DNA from: Acinetobacter chengduensis
Lineage (GTDB): Bacteria; Pseudomonadota; Gammaproteobacteria; Pseudomonadales; Moraxellaceae
Direction of reading: 5' to 3'
DNA: 64,000 bases
Assembly: GCF_003664645.1 (NCBI RefSeq)
Contig: NZ_RCHC01000020.1
Span: forward strand, 1-64,000
The position numbers and the translations under genes were made by a program. Shown one piece after another: positions 27,578 to 36,792 of the stretch (the stretch's first letter is position 1; every line of letters begins with the position of its first letter). Below the pieces are notes generated by a model. The model made no database searches. It saw only the letters and a list, made by a program, of their open reading frames with translations, and was not told where the DNA came from.

Positions 27578-28054
27578 CTAGCTTGTCACTTGCTCTGCTA
27601 TATCATCTGCATGGTATTGCTGAAAATCCATTGGATTTTGGCTGGCATCTACAGGTTGATAGGCTTGAGTAAATGTCGGCGATAATCGTTTTGGACGACC
27701 TGTAGCAATTTCAATACACGCCCACTGTGTATTGCCCATAAATAAAATTGCACGATCTTTCGGTCGATAGAATGCATACTGACGATATGAATACAACGCA
27801 TTAATATCGCTGAGCCAAGTTCTTAAAATAATTTCATCACCTAACATCGCAGCTTTACGATATTGCACATGATGCTCTACTGCCACCATGGCATGTTTTA
27901 GAGCCAAATACTCATTTAAGCCCAGACCCAATGCTTCAATATGCGCAGTTGCCACATCTTGCATCCAACTGACATACACCACATTGTTGACGTGACCCAA
28001 TACATCGATGTGTTCTGGCTGTACCGTAAGTTTCAAATCAAATGGGGTGCTCAT
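27578..28054 (-). CDS. Acyl-CoA thioesterase (4HBT/YbgC-like hotdog)
   Basis: A 158-residue hotdog-fold protein. HIDVLGHVNNVVYVSWMQD (about residues 15-33) carries the conserved Asp/His/Asn of the 4HBT/YbgC group, where the Asp acts in hydrolysing short acyl-CoA or aromatic CoA esters. It stands between lepA and mucD on the same strand, without an obvious pathway partner. Substrate unknown. Confidence 0.85.
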   Translation of the reverse strand: MSTPFDLKLTVQPEHIDVLGHVNNVVYVSWMQDVATAHIEALGLGLNEYLALKHAMVAVEHHVQYRKAAMLGDEIILRTWLSDINALYSYRQYAFYRPKDRAILFMGNTQWACIEIATGRPKRLSPTFTQAYQPVDASQNPMDFQQYHADDIAEQVTS

Positions 28055-28128
28055 GCTGGCCTACATTTTTCACTTTTAAGAGATCTACAGTCTACGGTAA
28101 AACGTCATGAGGTAAATGACCAAATGTT

Positions 28129-28160
28129 AAAAAAAACCGCTTCTCTCGAAACGGTTTTTT
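28129..28160 (-). terminator. Terminator of mucD
   Basis: A-run plus CCG pairs with CGG plus T-run (28131-28139 with 28152-28160); leftward it closes the mucD transcript. The loop is long (12 bases). Confidence 0.7.
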
Positions 28161-28187
28161 CATGCACATCAATTCATAGCGAGCTAG

Positions 28188-29573
28188 TTATTGAATACGC
28201 ATACCTACAATTGCACGCTGTCCTTCACGAATAATCGCAACTCGAGCAATCGTGCCCTTCTTCAACTCCGAAACAGCCGATACAAACTCATTGGCATTAT
28301 TAATAGTTTTATTGTTCAGTTGTGTCACCACATCACCTGGCAAAATTTTCGCTTGTGCTGCAACCCCATCACGTAAAACATCTTGTATTAAAACACCGCC
28401 TTTAATCTGTAAACGATTTAGTTCGGCTTCAGTTAAGTTGCGAATACTCACACCCAACACAGGGCCTTTGCTCGCAGTCACCTTATTTTGCGCTTGTGCA
28501 GGTGTATCATCTGGTGCAACTACCAAAGTTGCACTGATATTACGGCGCGCATCATCGCGTAAGATTTCCAACTTAATGGTTTGGTTTGGCACTGAACGGT
28601 TCAAATGATTTAATAATTCAGAGGTTCTTGAAATTGGTGCACCATCTAATTTCAATATCACATCACCTGCTTTTAAGCCTGCTTTTGCAGCTGGCGAATT
28701 AGGTGTAACTTGAGTAATTAAAGAACCTTCTGGCTTAGACAAGTTATAAGACTCTGCCAAATTACGGTCGATGTCTTGCAAACTCACCCCTAAATAAGTT
28801 CGCGTAACCTTACCATTCTTTTTCAATTGATCTGCCACATCCATAGCAACATCAATTGGGATAGAGAATGACAAGCCCATATAACCGCCTGTACCACTAA
28901 AAATACGCGAGTTAACGCCAACCACTTCACCACGCTGATTAAACAATGGTCCACCCGAATTACCAGGATTTAGTGCGACATCGGTTTGAATAAACGGTAC
29001 TGAGGTTTCACCCATCATATTGCGCATTTTGGCACTGACAATACCTGCCGATGCTGAGTAGTCAAAACCAAATGGTGAACCAATTGCTAAAACAGGCTCA
29101 CCCACTCTTAACTGGTCAACATTTCCTGTACGGAGTTCAGGAAAGTTTGTGCCTGTAACTTTTAACAATGCAACGTCTGTACGCTCATCACTACCAACTA
29201 CTTTGGCATCAATTTCACGGCGGTCATTCAACACAATTGTCACTTTAGATGCATCTTCCACCACATGGTGGTTCGTCAGTAAATAACCATCTTTACTAAT
29301 AAAAAACGCACTACCATAAGCGGTTTTTTCTTGTGGCATACGTTGCTGAGGAATAATGACTTGATTACCAAAAAAACGTTTCAAAATTTCTGGGACTTGC
29401 TGTTGTAGTAGTTCTTCTTGACTCAGCTTTTTAACTACGTTAACACTGACCACCGCAGGACTGACCTGCTCTACCAAATTGGAAAAATCGACAGGTGCGG
29501 CCGCCTCAACTTGTGTCGCAGCTACAGTGAATACTGCAGCATATAATCCTTTTTGTAGGTATTGGTTTTTCAT
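28188..29573 (-). CDS. mucD: Do-family periplasmic serine protease MucD
   Basis: HtrA-type protease/chaperone for envelope proteins. The 461-residue product has a Sec signal (about 1-25), a trypsin-like domain with catalytic His103 (TNHHVV), Asp133 (RTDVALLK) and Ser206 (NPGNSGGPL), and two PDZ domains (about 260-350 and 370-460). It is syntenic with P. aeruginosa mucD upstream of lepA. However, algU-mucA-mucB-mucC, which precede it there, are missing: nadB is directly divergent. Confidence 0.93.
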   Translation of the reverse strand: MKNQYLQKGLYAAVFTVAATQVEAAAPVDFSNLVEQVSPAVVSVNVVKKLSQEELLQQQVPEILKRFFGNQVIIPQQRMPQEKTAYGSAFFISKDGYLLTNHHVVEDASKVTIVLNDRREIDAKVVGSDERTDVALLKVTGTNFPELRTGNVDQLRVGEPVLAIGSPFGFDYSASAGIVSAKMRNMMGETSVPFIQTDVALNPGNSGGPLFNQRGEVVGVNSRIFSGTGGYMGLSFSIPIDVAMDVADQLKKNGKVTRTYLGVSLQDIDRNLAESYNLSKPEGSLITQVTPNSPAAKAGLKAGDVILKLDGAPISRTSELLNHLNRSVPNQTIKLEILRDDARRNISATLVVAPDDTPAQAQNKVTASKGPVLGVSIRNLTEAELNRLQIKGGVLIQDVLRDGVAAQAKILPGDVVTQLNNKTINNANEFVSAVSELKKGTIARVAIIREGQRAIVGMRIQ

Positions 29574-29803
29574 AACAAGTAATCACCCATTTTTGTTGAA
29601 GTTTTGAAATACAATAGTTTTTATCACAAAGCAAACACTTCATTCGTAACAATATGTTTAGATATACATCTAATAAATAACTGCTTAATTATTCCTTAAA
29701 AATGCACGGGGTATGAATAATATTCATCATTTTTCAACCAACAAAGGCTTGCCTTTTGTTAAAAAAAGCGCTGTTATTACCAAACTTTTTTCAAATTAGC
29801 TTA

Positions 29804-31441
29804 ATGCACATGCCTAATTTAGAAACAACTCATCATTTCGACGTGATTATTGTGGGTAGCGGTGGTGCTGGCCTGAGTTTAGCTCTGTCATTACCCACAC
29901 ACTTCAACATTGCAGTTTTAGCGAAGTCTAGCCTGACCGATGCCAGTACTTATTACGCACAAGGTGGTGTTGCTGCAGTACTCGATAAAACCGATTCAAT
30001 AGAACAACATATTGATGACACCATGATTGCTGGTGCGTACTTATGTGAACGGGATGCTGTCAAACAGACGGTTGAAGGCGGTAAACCCTCTGTCGATTTT
30101 CTACTCGATCACGGTGTGCAATTTACTCTAGATCAGGATGAACAATTACATTTAACCCGTGAAGGTGGGCACTCACAGCGTCGAATTATTCACGCTGCAG
30201 ATGCAACGGGCCGCGCAATCTCGACTACGCTGGTACAACGTGCACAAGAAAAACAAAATATTCAAATTTTTGAAAACTATATCGCTATTGATTTAATCAC
30301 CTCACAAAAACTTGGTCTTGAAGGTAAGCATCGCGCTTTAGGCTTATATGCTTTAGATGAAAACAACAATCAAGTTCATACTTTCCTTGCACCATTTACC
30401 GCACTGGCATGTGGTGGTGCCATGAAAGCTTATTTGTATACATCAAATCCCGATATTGCGACTGGCGATGGTATTGCAATGGCATATCGCGCGGGTTGTC
30501 GCGTGGCAAATATGGAATTTAACCAATTCCATCCGACTTGCTTATACCACCCTCAAGCGCGTTCTTTTTTAATTACAGAAGCGATGCGTGGTGAAGGTGC
30601 ATATTTACGTCTTCCAGATGGCGAACGCTTTATGCTCCGTTTTGATGAACGTGCTGAGCTTGCCCCACGTGATATTGTTGCACGTGCAATCGATTATGAA
30701 ATTAAGCGCTTAGGCATACGTCATGTATGGCTCGACATTAGCCATAAGCCTGCTTCTTTTGTAAAAGAACACTTCCCGACACTCTATGAGCGTTTATTGG
30801 AATTAGGCATCGACATTACGACAGATATGATTCCAGTAGTGCCTGCCGCACACTATACCTGTGGCGGTGTGGTGGTCGATGAAAACAGTGAAACCGATAT
30901 TGTAGGCTTATATGCCATTGGTGAGACCTCATATACAGGCTTACACGGTGCTAACCGTATGGCGAGTAACTCACTTTTAGAATGTTTTGTCTATGGTATG
31001 GCCGCAGCTAAGCATATTGAAACCCACCTACAAGCAGATTATGTATCTCCTGTTGTTCCTGCTTGGGATGATTCACAAGTGACCAATCCAGATGAAGATG
31101 TCGTGATCTTGCAAAACTGGGACGAACTACGTCAAACCATGTGGAATTATGTGGGTATTGTACGTACCACCAAGCGATTACAACGTGCTTTGCACCGTAT
31201 AGAAATGCTTAACCGTGAAATCACTGAGTACTATCAAGATTATCAAGTCAGTAAAAATTTAATTGAATTGCGTAATTTGGTTTTAGTTTCAGAAATGATT
31301 GTACGTTGTGCAATGGAACGTAAAGAATCTCGTGGTTTACACTTTACACTCGACTATCCAGAACTTGCGCCTGAATTACGCAAAACCGTATTAGCCCCAC
31401 CTAATTTTCAAGTGGATTGTCCACTGGTGAATGAAGGCTAA
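29804..31441 (+). CDS. nadB: L-aspartate oxidase
   Basis: First enzyme of de novo NAD synthesis, oxidising aspartate to iminoaspartate with FAD. The FAD-binding [11 protein letters not shown] segment opens the protein, followed by [23 protein letters not shown] and the [14 protein letters not shown] signature, all strongly like E. coli NadB. ATG 29804 (MHMPNLETT) or 29810 gives the expected N-terminal length; a TTG at 29756 with AAAGG upstream would add 16 residues. 545 residues from 29804. Confidence 0.94.
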   Translation: MHMPNLETTHHFDVIIVGSGGAGLSLALSLPTHFNIAVLAKSSLTDASTYYAQGGVAAVLDKTDSIEQHIDDTMIAGAYLCERDAVKQTVEGGKPSVDFLLDHGVQFTLDQDEQLHLTREGGHSQRRIIHAADATGRAISTTLVQRAQEKQNIQIFENYIAIDLITSQKLGLEGKHRALGLYALDENNNQVHTFLAPFTALACGGAMKAYLYTSNPDIATGDGIAMAYRAGCRVANMEFNQFHPTCLYHPQARSFLITEAMRGEGAYLRLPDGERFMLRFDERAELAPRDIVARAIDYEIKRLGIRHVWLDISHKPASFVKEHFPTLYERLLELGIDITTDMIPVVPAAHYTCGGVVVDENSETDIVGLYAIGETSYTGLHGANRMASNSLLECFVYGMAAAKHIETHLQADYVSPVVPAWDDSQVTNPDEDVVILQNWDELRQTMWNYVGIVRTTKRLQRALHRIEMLNREITEYYQDYQVSKNLIELRNLVLVSEMIVRCAMERKESRGLHFTLDYPELAPELRKTVLAPPNFQVDCPLVNEG

Positions 31442-31467
31442 CTAACACCCTTTATACAACAACAATG

Positions 31468-31497
31468 CATCAGGCTGTAGCTCAATACAGCCTGATG
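31468..31497. terminator. Bidirectional hairpin between nadB and deacetylase gene
   Basis: A perfect 12-bp stem (31468-31479 with 31486-31497) around GCTCAA. No T-run of note; it lies between convergent genes. Confidence 0.75.
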
Positions 31498-31516
31498 TAC
31501 ATATAGGCTCAGCTAT

Positions 31517-32395
31517 TTATCCTTCACCCATTCCATAGGCTTGTTGAGCCGCCTTAAACGTCAATAAGTGCAATTCGACTAAATCTTCTAATTTTTGATA
31601 GCCTCCTGCCAGCACAAACATCGTGGCAATTTGGCTACGCTTTGCCAGTTTAAATACCATCTCTTCACGCTTTTGAAGCAGTTCTCTACTTAACCATGAA
31701 GAACCAAATGGATCTGCTTGATGGCAATCCATTCCTGCCTGATACACAATTAAATCTGCCCCCCAATCTTTTGCCATTTGAAAAGCTTCATGAACTGCGA
31801 TGGTATATTGTGCAAAATTACCCTTATCTTTATGTACATGGCGTGTGACTGAACGTGGGTAGGTTGGGCAACCAAAAATTAAGCCATAAATACTAAAATT
31901 AAATAGATTGCTGAAACGTCGCGTAAATTCGGCGGTACCATCCCCTCCGTGCTGATCACAATCTAAAACAAATATTTTTTTATTGGGGAACTGCTGTGCA
32001 ATAAGTGCCAGACCATTGAAAGTACAAAATGACCCACCAAATTCAGGCATTGCATGATGAAAACCTTGTGCAATATTGGCTGCAATGCCATTTTTCCATG
32101 CCAGTTCTGCAGCTAAAATCTGTCCTGCATTAATGCTGAGCACCGCATCGCGCAACTGTATATTCCAAGGTTTAAAGCCAGACATTGTGGCTAATTTTTC
32201 TGGTGTACCTGTATTAAATGCATCTACATAACTGGGCTCATGTATCTGTTTTAAAATTTCGATATCCAACACTTCTGGTTTGTGGAAACGAATACTGCCC
32301 CATGTACTTAAGGCATCTGCAACCGCTTTAAGCTTTTCCATACTATTGGTATGTGTACGTGCCACATATTGAGATGAATAGCAGACATCTAACAT
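31517..32395 (-). CDS. Histone-deacetylase-family (acetoin-utilisation-like) amidohydrolase
   Basis: A 292-residue metal-dependent deacetylase fold. The FHHA pair (about residue 112) and the Zn ligands in DCDQHGG and AGMDCHQADPFG are retained, with the active-site Tyr in LAGGYQ. Compared with the usual DxDxHHGNGT, the second His is replaced (HGGDGT). Bacterial members deacetylate small acyl-amines or acetyl-lysine; substrate unknown. The 322-residue gene ends five bases upstream, so the two are one operon. Confidence 0.87.
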   Translation of the reverse strand: MLDVCYSSQYVARTHTNSMEKLKAVADALSTWGSIRFHKPEVLDIEILKQIHEPSYVDAFNTGTPEKLATMSGFKPWNIQLRDAVLSINAGQILAAELAWKNGIAANIAQGFHHAMPEFGGSFCTFNGLALIAQQFPNKKIFVLDCDQHGGDGTAEFTRRFSNLFNFSIYGLIFGCPTYPRSVTRHVHKDKGNFAQYTIAVHEAFQMAKDWGADLIVYQAGMDCHQADPFGSSWLSRELLQKREEMVFKLAKRSQIATMFVLAGGYQKLEDLVELHLLTFKAAQQAYGMGEG

Positions 32396-32400
32396 TAAAA

Positions 32401-33369
32401 TTATTCCAATTGTGCTAAAGCAACATCCATTAATTGTTGTAATTCAGTGGTGCCTGGGCTAAACAGTCCATTGGCCACTTGCTGTTCAAAGTGCGTACTA
32501 AATGCTCGTTTTCGATGTGCTGGCGAGACCGCTAAGGTTGTTAATCTTAAAAACCAAAAACCATCTACGGCATTATGTGGAATGACGTAACCGCTATATT
32601 GTTGGTTGGGAATTTTTTGTGCAACCTGTTCAATATCATAATCTACAGAAAATAAAGACCCTGCAGGTAGACGAACACCATTCATAATCACAGGACGCAG
32701 ACTAATACACGAGTGATTATCTCCCATATTCATCTTTTCCATTAATAAGGGTTCCCCCAGTTCATCAATAAAAATATTAATTTCGCCCTGCCTTAATACT
32801 CTACGATGTGCAATTTTAAGAAAGAAATTCTCTGCCATCGGGCAAGAACCTACTTTAGGTTTTTCAATTCGATTTTTTAATTCAACCACGCCTGTTTCAT
32901 CTCGGGTTTTGGGCAAAATGACGTCTTCAATTAAGTCACAAATAAGCTTACTTTCTTCTAGTTGTGCGTGATTACTCAGTCCACGTAATGCATATTGCCG
33001 TTGGTATTCTGCTTGTAATTGTTGTTTATAATCTGAGTCTGGCGCATTTGCTAAGAACTCTTGCACTTGTACATTTTGATCAAGATTATGCCAATCCGGT
33101 ACGTCTAGCTGATAAGAACTACTTTGATCTTTTAACTGGCGAAAGTTTTTAGCTTCCCAAGCTTCAAATAACTTTAAATCCTGATAGTCCGTGGCATCTC
33201 GGATGGTATTTACATATTCTGCCAACACACGTGTAGCCTGAGTGTAGCCACAACCACGACGTTCACTCTGATGTAAGTAATGCTCATTGAGCATTTCACT
33301 GAGTTTTACAGACAAAGGATGTACCCGAGAAGTAAATATTTGGAGGACTTCATGATCTTTATCTGTCAT
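32401..33369 (-). CDS. Conserved protein of unknown function (322 aa), paired with the deacetylase
   Basis: No signal, membrane helix or motif I recognise. It is Gln-rich and helical in the first half (residues 60-150), with a beta-like second half that contains GSCPMAENFF and a DNHSCISLRP segment. It is immediately upstream of the deacetylase (five-base gap). The pairing could mean a substrate or partner protein, but this is inference only. Its start at 33369 follows T-rich sequence without a strong ribosome site. Confidence 0.75.
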   Translation of the reverse strand: MTDKDHEVLQIFTSRVHPLSVKLSEMLNEHYLHQSERRGCGYTQATRVLAEYVNTIRDATDYQDLKLFEAWEAKNFRQLKDQSSSYQLDVPDWHNLDQNVQVQEFLANAPDSDYKQQLQAEYQRQYALRGLSNHAQLEESKLICDLIEDVILPKTRDETGVVELKNRIEKPKVGSCPMAENFFLKIAHRRVLRQGEINIFIDELGEPLLMEKMNMGDNHSCISLRPVIMNGVRLPAGSLFSVDYDIEQVAQKIPNQQYSGYVIPHNAVDGFWFLRLTTLAVSPAHRKRAFSTHFEQQVANGLFSPGTTELQQLMDVALAQLE

Positions 33370-33476
33370 TTTATGATTCCTGTCTAGCTGTTTTAATTAT
33401 ATTTTTTTAAGCCTTAAGCAATATAAGTATTTTGTATATAAGTATTTTTTCCCGCACATCAACAAACATAAAAATT

Positions 33477-33501
33477 AAAAAATGCCATGAAGTTGGCATT
33501 T
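33477..33501 (-). terminator. Terminator of the 33547 thioesterase gene
   Basis: TGCCA pairs with TGGCA inside longer A- and T-runs (33477-33501). Confidence 0.75.
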
Positions 33502-33546
33502 ATATTCGACAGATGGTAGCACTTATCCTTCGTTTGAAATATCAAT

Positions 33547-33972
33547 TTACTCAGGCAAGCGTTGTGGCGGAATTGAATAGGTACCTGTGACGTGTGCCAC
33601 AGGGTCTTCTGAATTTACAGAATAAATCCAAACTTCCCCTACGACCAACACTTTACCTACTTTAATTAAACGGCATTCAGCCCGTAAATTTAAACCACCT
33701 GAAGGTTTACGTAAAAAATTGATATTCATATTGGTGGTCACAGCCATGCCCACTAAACCAATTTCACCCAAAATTGCCACATACATGGCAAGATCTGCCA
33801 AGGCCATCATGGTAGGGCCAGAAATCGTTCCACCTGGACGAATATCAATACTGCTGACTTTCCAGAGCACAGTTGATGTACGATCATCTACAGCCAATAT
33901 CTCACAATTTTCCAAACTTGGCGGATACACCGATGCTAAAAATTGAACGACATCTTGTAATTTGTCAGACAT
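33547..33972 (-). CDS. PaaI-type thioesterase with terminator-like leader
   Basis: A 141-residue hotdog protein; GTISGPTMMALADLAMYVAI is the signature helix region, and the conserved acidic residue is in ALAD. The family hydrolyses acyl-CoAs, with substrate unknown. The start codon lies directly after the T-run of a perfect 15-bp hairpin (33974-34008), and GGA of the only candidate ribosome site lies inside the stem; see the findings. tmk lies upstream. Confidence 0.82.
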   Translation of the reverse strand: MSDKLQDVVQFLASVYPPSLENCEILAVDDRTSTVLWKVSSIDIRPGGTISGPTMMALADLAMYVAILGEIGLVGMAVTTNMNINFLRKPSGGLNLRAECRLIKVGKVLVVGEVWIYSVNSEDPVAHVTGTYSIPPQRLPE

Positions 33973-33973
33973 A

Positions 33974-34008
33974 AAAAATCATCCATTATTTTGTAATGGA
34001 TGATTTTT
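33974..34008 (-). terminator. Terminator/leader hairpin between tmk and the thioesterase gene
   Basis: AAAAATCATCCATTA (33974-33988) pairs perfectly with TAATGGATGATTTTT (33994-34008) around five bases. On the minus strand a T-run follows and ends at the ATG of the downstream gene (33972). Confidence 0.85.
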
Positions 34009-34114
34009 AAAGTAATTTGATAATGAAAACTATGACCATTTGGACAAGCGTAATAAATTTATTTATCCACTCACGCCTGTATTGTTCATACGCCGTCACA
34101 TATCTCAGACAAAC

Positions 34115-34717
34115 TTATAAATAGTTCATTGCCTGTGTAAAAACCTGCTCAGGGCTTTGTGTTGCATCTAAACGCTTCACACGCGTTGGTTCACGTGACT
34201 CTAAGCTTGCATAACCTGATCTTACTTTCTCAAAGAAAGTAACTTTCTCTTGCTCAAAGCGATCAAGTGCCCCACGTGCTCTTGCACGATCCATACCCAA
34301 TTCAATAGGCGCATCTAACCAAAATGTCACATCAGGCATACGACTAACAAAATGTTCATTTAACATGTTTAATTTTCTTTCGCTCAAACCACGGCCAGCA
34401 CATTGATAGGCAAAACTGGCATCGGTAAAACGGTCACAAAGTACAATTTTCCCTGCATCTAATGCAGGTACAATCACCTCTGCAAGATGCTGTGCGCGTG
34501 CCGCATAAATGAGTAACAGCTCAGTATCATTACACATCTGCTCTTCATGATTAACAGCCAATAATAAACCACGAATCTGTTCGGCCATAGGTGTACCCCC
34601 TGGCTCACGGGTAAGTACAACATCTTGAGCTTTGCTTTGAAAATGCTCATAAATTTTACGGATGAGCGTGGTTTTACCAACCCCTTCAGTACCTTCAAAA
34701 CTGATAAACATGCTCAC
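34115..34717 (-). CDS. tmk: Thymidylate kinase
   Basis: Phosphorylates dTMP to dTDP. 200 residues; P-loop FEGTEGVGKTT at 8-18, DRFTDASFAYQ, and the LID region ARGALDRFEQE. It is the last gene of the pabC-mltG-tmk operon, three bases after mltG. In E. coli and Pseudomonas holB follows tmk; here a terminator and a thioesterase gene follow instead. Confidence 0.96.
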   Translation of the reverse strand: MSMFISFEGTEGVGKTTLIRKIYEHFQSKAQDVVLTREPGGTPMAEQIRGLLLAVNHEEQMCNDTELLLIYAARAQHLAEVIVPALDAGKIVLCDRFTDASFAYQCAGRGLSERKLNMLNEHFVSRMPDVTFWLDAPIELGMDRARARGALDRFEQEKVTFFEKVRSGYASLESREPTRVKRLDATQSPEQVFTQAMNYL

Positions 34718-34720
34718 TCC

Positions 34721-35773
34721 TTATTTCTTTGAACGTATTACAGCAAGATATTCTTGCACTGCACGATTATGATCTTGCAGATTTGCAGTAAATTTATGCC
34801 CGCCATTTCCTGTTGCAACAAAGTAAATATTGTCAGCAGCATCCGGGTGCATGGCAGCCTCTATTGCTTTTTTACTTGGCAAAGCAATAGGTGTTGGCGG
34901 TAAACCACTCATGGTATAGGTATTATACGGCGTTGGGGTACGCAAATCCTGACGGGTAATATTTCCTGTATATTTATCGCCCATACCATAAATAACAGTT
35001 GGGTCAGTTTGTAAGCGCATACCTAATTTCAAACGGCGCACAAATACGCCTGAAACTTGTTCTAATTCACTGTCGAGGCTGGTTTCTTTTTCAATAATTG
35101 ATGCCATTACCAACGCTTCATATTTATCTTTATATGGCAAATCCGTCGCGCGGTTTGCCCAAGCCTGATCCAAAGCTTTCATTTGGCGTGTATATAAGTC
35201 TTTTAAAATCTTTTTATCCGACTCACCTTTTGCAAAGAAATAAGTATCTGGTGCAAATAATCCTTCAGGATGCTCAAAAGGGATATCTAAAGCTTTTAAA
35301 AGTTCAGATTGAGATAAATGCGAAACATCGTGTTGCACCAAAGGGTCTTTTTTCAGTGCTTCAATCAATTGTTTAAATGTCGTGCCTTCAATCACTAAAA
35401 TACGATTCATTTGGGCATTATCAACATTCGAAATCATTTGCATCACTTCACGAATACTCATGCCTTCACGCACTTCGTATACACCCGCTTTTAAGCTGTC
35501 GTGAATCATCAATTTTTGATACAGCTTGAGCACAACAGGAAAACTGGCTTTATCTTCCTTCACCAATCGGTCAATAAAACCTGAGTAAGTATCGCCCTGG
35601 CCAATGGCCAGCATCTGCTTTTTACCCTCAATCGGATAAGACTTAAACAAACTCGACCACAGAACAACACAGAGCATCACAACCACGAGCAAAAGCACAA
35701 ATAAGATAGCTTTTGGCTTTTTAGAAACAGGTTGCGACTTTTTGTTTTTAGATTTTGGCTTAGCGGAGGACAT
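34721..35773 (-). CDS. mltG: Endolytic murein transglycosylase MltG
   Basis: Cuts nascent glycan strands and limits their length. A Lys/Ser-rich basic N-terminus precedes one membrane helix (about residues 24-46), followed by the periplasmic YceG domain with the catalytic Glu in ASIIEKETSLDSE and the RLKLGMRLQTDPTVIYG signature. 350 residues. The gap to pabC is one base, so the genes are co-transcribed. Confidence 0.95.
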   Translation of the reverse strand: MSSAKPKSKNKKSQPVSKKPKAILFVLLLVVVMLCVVLWSSLFKSYPIEGKKQMLAIGQGDTYSGFIDRLVKEDKASFPVVLKLYQKLMIHDSLKAGVYEVREGMSIREVMQMISNVDNAQMNRILVIEGTTFKQLIEALKKDPLVQHDVSHLSQSELLKALDIPFEHPEGLFAPDTYFFAKGESDKKILKDLYTRQMKALDQAWANRATDLPYKDKYEALVMASIIEKETSLDSELEQVSGVFVRRLKLGMRLQTDPTVIYGMGDKYTGNITRQDLRTPTPYNTYTMSGLPPTPIALPSKKAIEAAMHPDAADNIYFVATGNGGHKFTANLQDHNRAVQEYLAVIRSKK

Positions 35774-35774
35774 A

Positions 35775-36587
35775 TTAATGAATCTGATTTAATTGAAGAC
35801 TATGAAACAATTCAGTACAGGCCTGAACATCTAAAGGTTTCTCATTTAAGTGTGAAACAATTTTCATCGGGTGCAAAGCATTGCAAAAAAATAGGCTCTG
35901 AATGTTAGGGATATCATCCATGTCTATAGCGCCTTGTGCACATGTAATTCCCGACTGTTGCATGCGTGTTAATATTGTCGCCCGCATGACACCATGTACA
36001 CCATTATAACGAAGTTCTGGCGTAATCCATGAATCGTTTATGCGAATAAAACAATTACTGCTTACGCCTTCAACAATTTTACCTTGAATGTCTAAAACGA
36101 GTGCTTCACTCCACGTTTTTTGATCAGCTTCTTGTTTGAGCATGACTTGCTCTAAGCGGTTTAAAGTTTTAAGACCTACTAAATTCGGCATACTCAGACC
36201 AATGGCCTGCTCCAGCACACCACTTTGAATTACATCATACTTAAAATCGACGTGTGCCTGAGGATAGTAAAATACCCATACATCTGCACCATGTTGTGGC
36301 CAGCTATAACCGCGCTGACCTTCTCCACGGCTCAATACAATTTTGACCGTGCCTGTTGCTTGTTCATCTGCCTGAGCAATCAACTGCAAGGTTTTTAAAA
36401 TATGTGATAAATCTGCATGTAGGCCTAATCGTTCATTGGCATGCTGCAAACGTGCCCAATGTAAGTCGTGCAGTTCAAGTCGACCATCGCGTAAGCGTGC
36501 GGTACTAAAGCAACCATCGCCATAATGAAAAGCACGATCTGACAAAGCAATCGTTGCCTGTTCTGCCCCATTTTTAAAACACAGCAT
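35775..36587 (-). CDS. pabC: Aminodeoxychorismate lyase
   Basis: PLP enzyme (fold type IV) that forms p-aminobenzoate for folate. 270 residues; the PLP Lys is in LKTLNR (about residue 140), and EGVSSNCF contains the cofactor-binding residues. It heads the pabC-mltG-tmk operon, the widespread arrangement. A smaller start (ATG 36587) is the only good one. Confidence 0.92.
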   Translation of the reverse strand: MLCFKNGAEQATIALSDRAFHYGDGCFSTARLRDGRLELHDLHWARLQHANERLGLHADLSHILKTLQLIAQADEQATGTVKIVLSRGEGQRGYSWPQHGADVWVFYYPQAHVDFKYDVIQSGVLEQAIGLSMPNLVGLKTLNRLEQVMLKQEADQKTWSEALVLDIQGKIVEGVSSNCFIRINDSWITPELRYNGVHGVMRATILTRMQQSGITCAQGAIDMDDIPNIQSLFFCNALHPMKIVSHLNEKPLDVQACTELFHSLQLNQIH

Positions 36588-36659
36588 GCAGTATTCCCCT
36601 GCTTCATCCAGCTAATGTGTGAATAGTTTAAAAATAGTCGGGCATAATTCCTAGCATTT

Positions 36660-36689
36660 ATTGGTATTGCATTTATTGGTATTGCATTT
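36660..36689 (+). repeat. Tandem 15-bp direct repeat upstream of sbp
   Basis: ATTGGTATTGCATTT occurs twice head to tail (36660-36674 and 36675-36689); the bases before are partly similar. It lies about 100 bases before the sbp start, where CysB would bind. Could be a binding-site duplication or simple slippage. Confidence 0.6.
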
Positions 36690-36792
36690 TTACAGATATC
36701 AAATGCATTTCTTATTATTTTTTATAAAAACAATGTGCAGATATTCTGCACCCAAGCTATCTGATAAATCAAAATCCAAAGGATAAATAATC

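Noticed and set aside
29756..29803. TTG start of nadB at 29756
   Set aside because: Adds 16 residues not present in related NadB proteins; ATG 29804 or 29810 fits better, though AAGG upstream of TTG keeps some doubt.
36660..36689. Tandem 15-mers as iterons or CRISPR
   Set aside because: Only two units, without spacers or an adjacent replication or Cas gene.
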